From Phascolomyces articulosus (lineage: Eukaryota > Mucoromycota > Mucoromycetes > Mucorales > Lichtheimiaceae), in the NCBI GenBank assembly GCA_025677815.1, contig JAIXMP010000006.1, forward strand, positions 992,001-1,056,000: 64,000 nucleotides of DNA. Reading direction: 5' to 3'. Shown one piece after another: positions 61,012-64,000 of the stretch (positions are counted from its first letter, which is position 1; each line of letters opens with the position of its first letter). The position numbers and the translations under genes are program-made. Below the pieces are notes generated by a model. The model worked only from the letters and a program-made list of their open reading frames with translations, ran no database searches and was not told the origin of the DNA.

Positions 61012-61850
61012 TTAGTTATATATTTTATAATATTCTATATTATGGAAGGAGGAATAGGGTCCTTTGGGATATAGTACGTACTTGCTATCGTTTATGAATG
61101 TGGTTATAATGATAGGTCTGGGACAACGTATTTTATCTTTGACATCTTTGATGTTTTCTTTTAGAGGGTCGTAATAATAAGGTGGTACATTGTTATGCAA
61201 TTATACTAATTTCCTTTTTTAAATACGGAGTATGTGAGTTTCCCTATTTGCATATGTGCTCAGGCTGTGCCTTTTTGTGTAATGTCAATATGATTATCAT
61301 CGAACATCTGTGCTAGAATACAACAATATCTTATATATGATTTTGGAGTTAGCAACATCATAATCATCTGGGCAACACGGGGTATCAAATTGATTTCATT
61401 TTCTAAAATATGGATCAAAACCCTTCTTTGAATATTATCTCTACTATACGATACTACAACAATGTATGTATATGTTTAAATAAAAAATGATGCATAAGAA
61501 AAATAGTGTTTTTGATTATAATATATATATAGCCTACCTGGTATATCAATGATCTCGTTGCATTATAGACGGTGAAGGATAGATATTGATGTTGTCCATT
61601 ATATCTATCATTCATGGCATCCGTCTGTTCTGTTTTGTTATTATATTCGAGAACCATAATAGAAGATGATTGGTTTCGTATATGTATATATCTTCGTAAT
61701 ATAAGAATAAGACAGAGATGTCTCCTTTCACCAGTGTTGCTATACATATTATACGCAAATATATATTTATATATTTTACATTGAAGATAATGAAGTATTA
61801 AGTCATTGTTGGCATTTAAAAAAAAAAAAAAACGGGTATCACTTGTCATA
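61012..61850 (-). pseudogene. Possible broken gene, unknown
   Basis: Minus-strand frames in sequence: MYSNTGERRHLCLILIL.. to FTVYNATRSLIYQ, ending at a good donor (CAG|GTAGGC near 61538); then SKKGFDPYFRK, a TGA, FDTPCCPDDYDVANSKIIYK; then YYYDPLKENIKDVKDKIRCP to KYVLYPKGPYSSFHNIEYY with a stop near 61012. The last two lie in one frame, interrupted by stops. The peptides look protein-like rather than random, but no splice solution removes the stops and no family was recognised. Confidence 0.25.
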
Positions 61851-62398
61851 CCAAACTACCACAGTTTTTTTTTTTTTTTTTTCAAAAAGGCGATGGAGAT
61901 TTTTACTGGATATAATACTACCACAGGTTTACCACCACAGTTTTCCGTGTCTCCCAAGGAGGCTGATGCATCAAAAAGAAATATATGCATAATAAGGCAA
62001 TCCTGAGCTATTGTTTGCTCTAATTCAAGGGGGATAACTCATGATACGTGTTCTTACCTATATTGTACTAGCAAATGATCTGAATCAAAAGCTGTATTTA
62101 TCACACTACGTAGCATTGGACTTTATACTTACCAACTGTAAATGATGAGAAGAGCGGTATCCAATTTTAATGCACTGAAAAAGTGGAATAGTTCAAGTTG
62201 ACTGAACGTTTAGTTGTAAAAAGGAATAATTGAAAAATGGGTCGCTCAAAATCATCTAACAGGATTTGGTATAAATATAGATCAAGCTAAATGCTAAGGC
62301 ACCAGTACAACTTTGTTTCATGTATAACTTTTTTTACCGTATATGTACACTAAGAACCAGTACCACTATCGATATTACCAATGAACTAACTAGTAACT

Positions 62399-62482
62399 TT
62401 ACCGTAGTTTACGTTTATGTTTCCAAAAATTGGAAGGATCAAATCCAATTTTTGGATTCTTAAACGCAAACTACTGTAATGC
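62399..62482. repeat. Imperfect foldback with TA-flanked ends
   Basis: TACCGTAGTTTACGTTTA..TCCAAAAATTGGA on the left (62399-62434) is almost the reverse complement of TCCAATTTTTGGA..TAAACGCAAACTACTGTA on the right (62444-62482), with about four or five mismatches and a 9-base spacer. Ends are CCGTAGTTT/AAACTACTG with TA outside, as in tiny miniature elements of Tc1/pogo type. Confidence 0.7.
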
Positions 62483-62844
62483 ATCATTTGATTCTCTAAT
62501 TATTGATAAATATGATAAATAGATACAATATATAATAATACTACATACTTTTTTATTTATTTTCGAAATGTTTTAATGGGAAATTAATGTGAATTGCTTA
62601 TAAATCAAACCAACTATGTTTTATATACGTTACGTAATCGTAATATAATTGATAAATATCATATTAAATGCGTCTTATTTCATCATATGATGTATTCTTC
62701 GGATCTCGGATGCTTTTATAAGCCATAAATTATGGCTGTGTAGTTTGGATGCCATCCATGGAAAGAATAGATAAAATAAGTTTCCACATTTAAATGTAAA
62801 GTATATATGAATGTTTAATTTTTTGGATTATCAATTTATCAACC

Positions 62845-64000
62845 ATGTCTTCTTCTTCAACAATACAACAACCAACAAAAATTAAAGTAACTTACTTTGA
62901 CTTTGGAGGTATATACGTAAAAACAATACCCAATATATATGCATAACTCAATATTGTTTAATAAACTATATTATTTACTTGCGTTCTTTTTTTACCTTCT
63001 TGCTTATTGTTTCCATCCATATGTACAGTCCTTGGGTTTGGACAGCCTCTCAAGTTGCTTCTCGAAGATTCTGGTACAGATTACGAATATGAACTCATTC
63101 CTTTGGACCGAATAGATGGTTGGGATGAACAACAAGCCAAACTCATGGCTCGAGGAAATCATTTTGGTACATTTCCTATGGCAGATTTTGGAGATGGCAA
63201 ATTGCGAGGTGGCAGTGTTCCTTTAATGCGATTAATATCTCGAAAAATTGGTATGTCATCCAATGGGCGCATAAAAAATAGAACACGTTCTTATTTGTCT
63301 CTTTTATTATTATTATTATTATCTATTCATCATGGTGGGAATAATATAAAAATAGGGAAATACCTTGGTTCCAATGAAGAAGATGAATATTTCCTTGACA
63401 CTGCATCGGATTTTTATATTGATTGGCAACGTTCATTTGCTTCAAATATCCATTTTAGAAAGGTAATGCATAAATAAATGGACACAAAAAGTAATTGTGT
63501 AAATGAACTGGCATTCCTCTTTTTCTTTTAATCCCTCTGAATATAAATTACTCTATATATTCAATAATGATGATCAGCCAAGCCTTGCATTGCAAAAAGA
63601 TTACAAGGAACTTTTAGCACCAAGAATGTATAAAAAGTTTGAACATGTCTATGGATTACATGATGGACCTTATATCCTTGGGCACGAGGTATTATTATTA
63701 TTATTATTATTATTACTATATACGTATATAAACACTTGAAAATTTATTTTTTTATCTCAATCTTATTTTGAATCCGTATAGATCACGTATGTTGATTTTT
63801 TGACGTATCACAACATTAATGGTGACGTGCGTAAAGATTGTCAAATTGATTTAAATAAGGTATAAATAATAAAGACCCAATGGTTTTAAAAGAATATTGT
63901 TTCACTAAAAATGAAACATTTGTGTCATGTAAAAAACAACAATGAATATAGTGGCCCAATCTGTTACGATTTGTGAAAGCATTTGAAGAAAGACCTGCTA
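62845..64000 (+). CDS. Glutathione S-transferase, 5' part
   Basis: Exons 62845..62908, 63029..63250, 63356..63462, 63578..63688, 63782..63859, 63952..64000 (runs off the window). The N-terminal thioredoxin-like half reads KVTYFDFGVLGFGQPLKLLL, a Tyr-containing first strand as in sigma/mu/alpha GSTs, then YELIPLDRIDGW.., FGTFPMADFGDGKLRGGSVP (cis-Pro and the glutathione-binding G-S region, here GGSVPLMR instead of QS) and LISRKIGKYLG. The all-helical half has FYIDWQRSF, MYKKFEHVYGLHDGPYILGH, the ITYVDFLTYH motif and WPNLLRFVKAFEERPA. Splice phases restore every codon. Family role: conjugation of glutathione to electrophiles in the cytosol; substrate unknown. Confidence 0.9.

Larger units (their letters stand above)
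60269..62844. other. Intergenic, mostly without supported genes
   Basis: About 2.6 kb. It contains a possible broken minus-strand gene (61012..61850) and a foldback sequence (62399..62482). 60560-60780 has CAACAACAA runs at one side and TTGTTGTCGTTGTTG at the other, forming a loose inverted repeat. A block at 61915-61960 resembles 44618-44670 at the peptide level (TTGLPPQFSVSP against TTGELLPQISVSP) and may be a small fragment of the same old transposon. Confidence 0.45.

Overview
The window looks like nuclear DNA of an early-diverging filamentous fungus, most likely a member of the Mucorales. The evidence is AT-rich intergenic DNA, many short GT..AG introns of about 50-150 bases, fungal families (Zn2Cys6 regulator, HET-domain protein, SPX phosphate transporter, Cdc24, Dbf4), and non-LTR and Tc1/pogo-like transposon relics. 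No prokaryotic, plasmid or organellar feature was seen. Species cannot be named from the sequence alone.

Layout. 1-4936: 3' end of a subtilisin-like protease, a Zn2Cys6 transcription factor whose zinc cluster is split over three exons, and a membrane-anchored GNAT acetyltransferase. 5115-12739: the most unusual part, a 2.16-kb, almost identical inverted repeat around a 3.3-kb core. Each arm carries most of a multi-exon gene of an unrecognised family. The right copy keeps its own 5' exons and an upstream array of GGATATTACC motifs. The left copy has lost its 5' end and is joined, in one reading frame, to the C-terminal end of a decayed class II histone deacetylase. The outer edge carries an array of TAACGCAAAA units and abuts a 5'-truncated LINE with a 918-codon open reverse transcriptase frame (12783-15539).

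15.9-32 kb is sparse: an SPX/DASS phosphate transporter, a HET-domain protein, and two kinds of dispersed repeat. 32-39.6 kb is a housekeeping block: a histidine phosphatase, ribosomal proteins uL13 and uL5, and spliceosomal SmB. The uL5 and SmB genes each appear to have a first coding exon consisting only of the ATG.

39.6-48.4 kb is a graveyard: an AC-rich strand-biased stretch, a decayed gene of unknown function, a degenerate DDE transposase in a pogo-like element, a foldable roughly 115-base element, an intact ORF1-only LINE derivative, and next to it a tRNA-headed SINE that shares the LINE tail. 48.4-64 kb is gene-rich again: a steroid 5-alpha-reductase-like enzyme, a CRAL-TRIO (Sec14-like) protein, Cdc24 (Cdc42 GEF, CH-DH-PH-PB1), Dbf4 (Cdc7 kinase activator), and the 5' part of a glutathione S-transferase. 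Exon models were built by hand from reading frame continuity and splice sites; none was checked against transcripts or databases.
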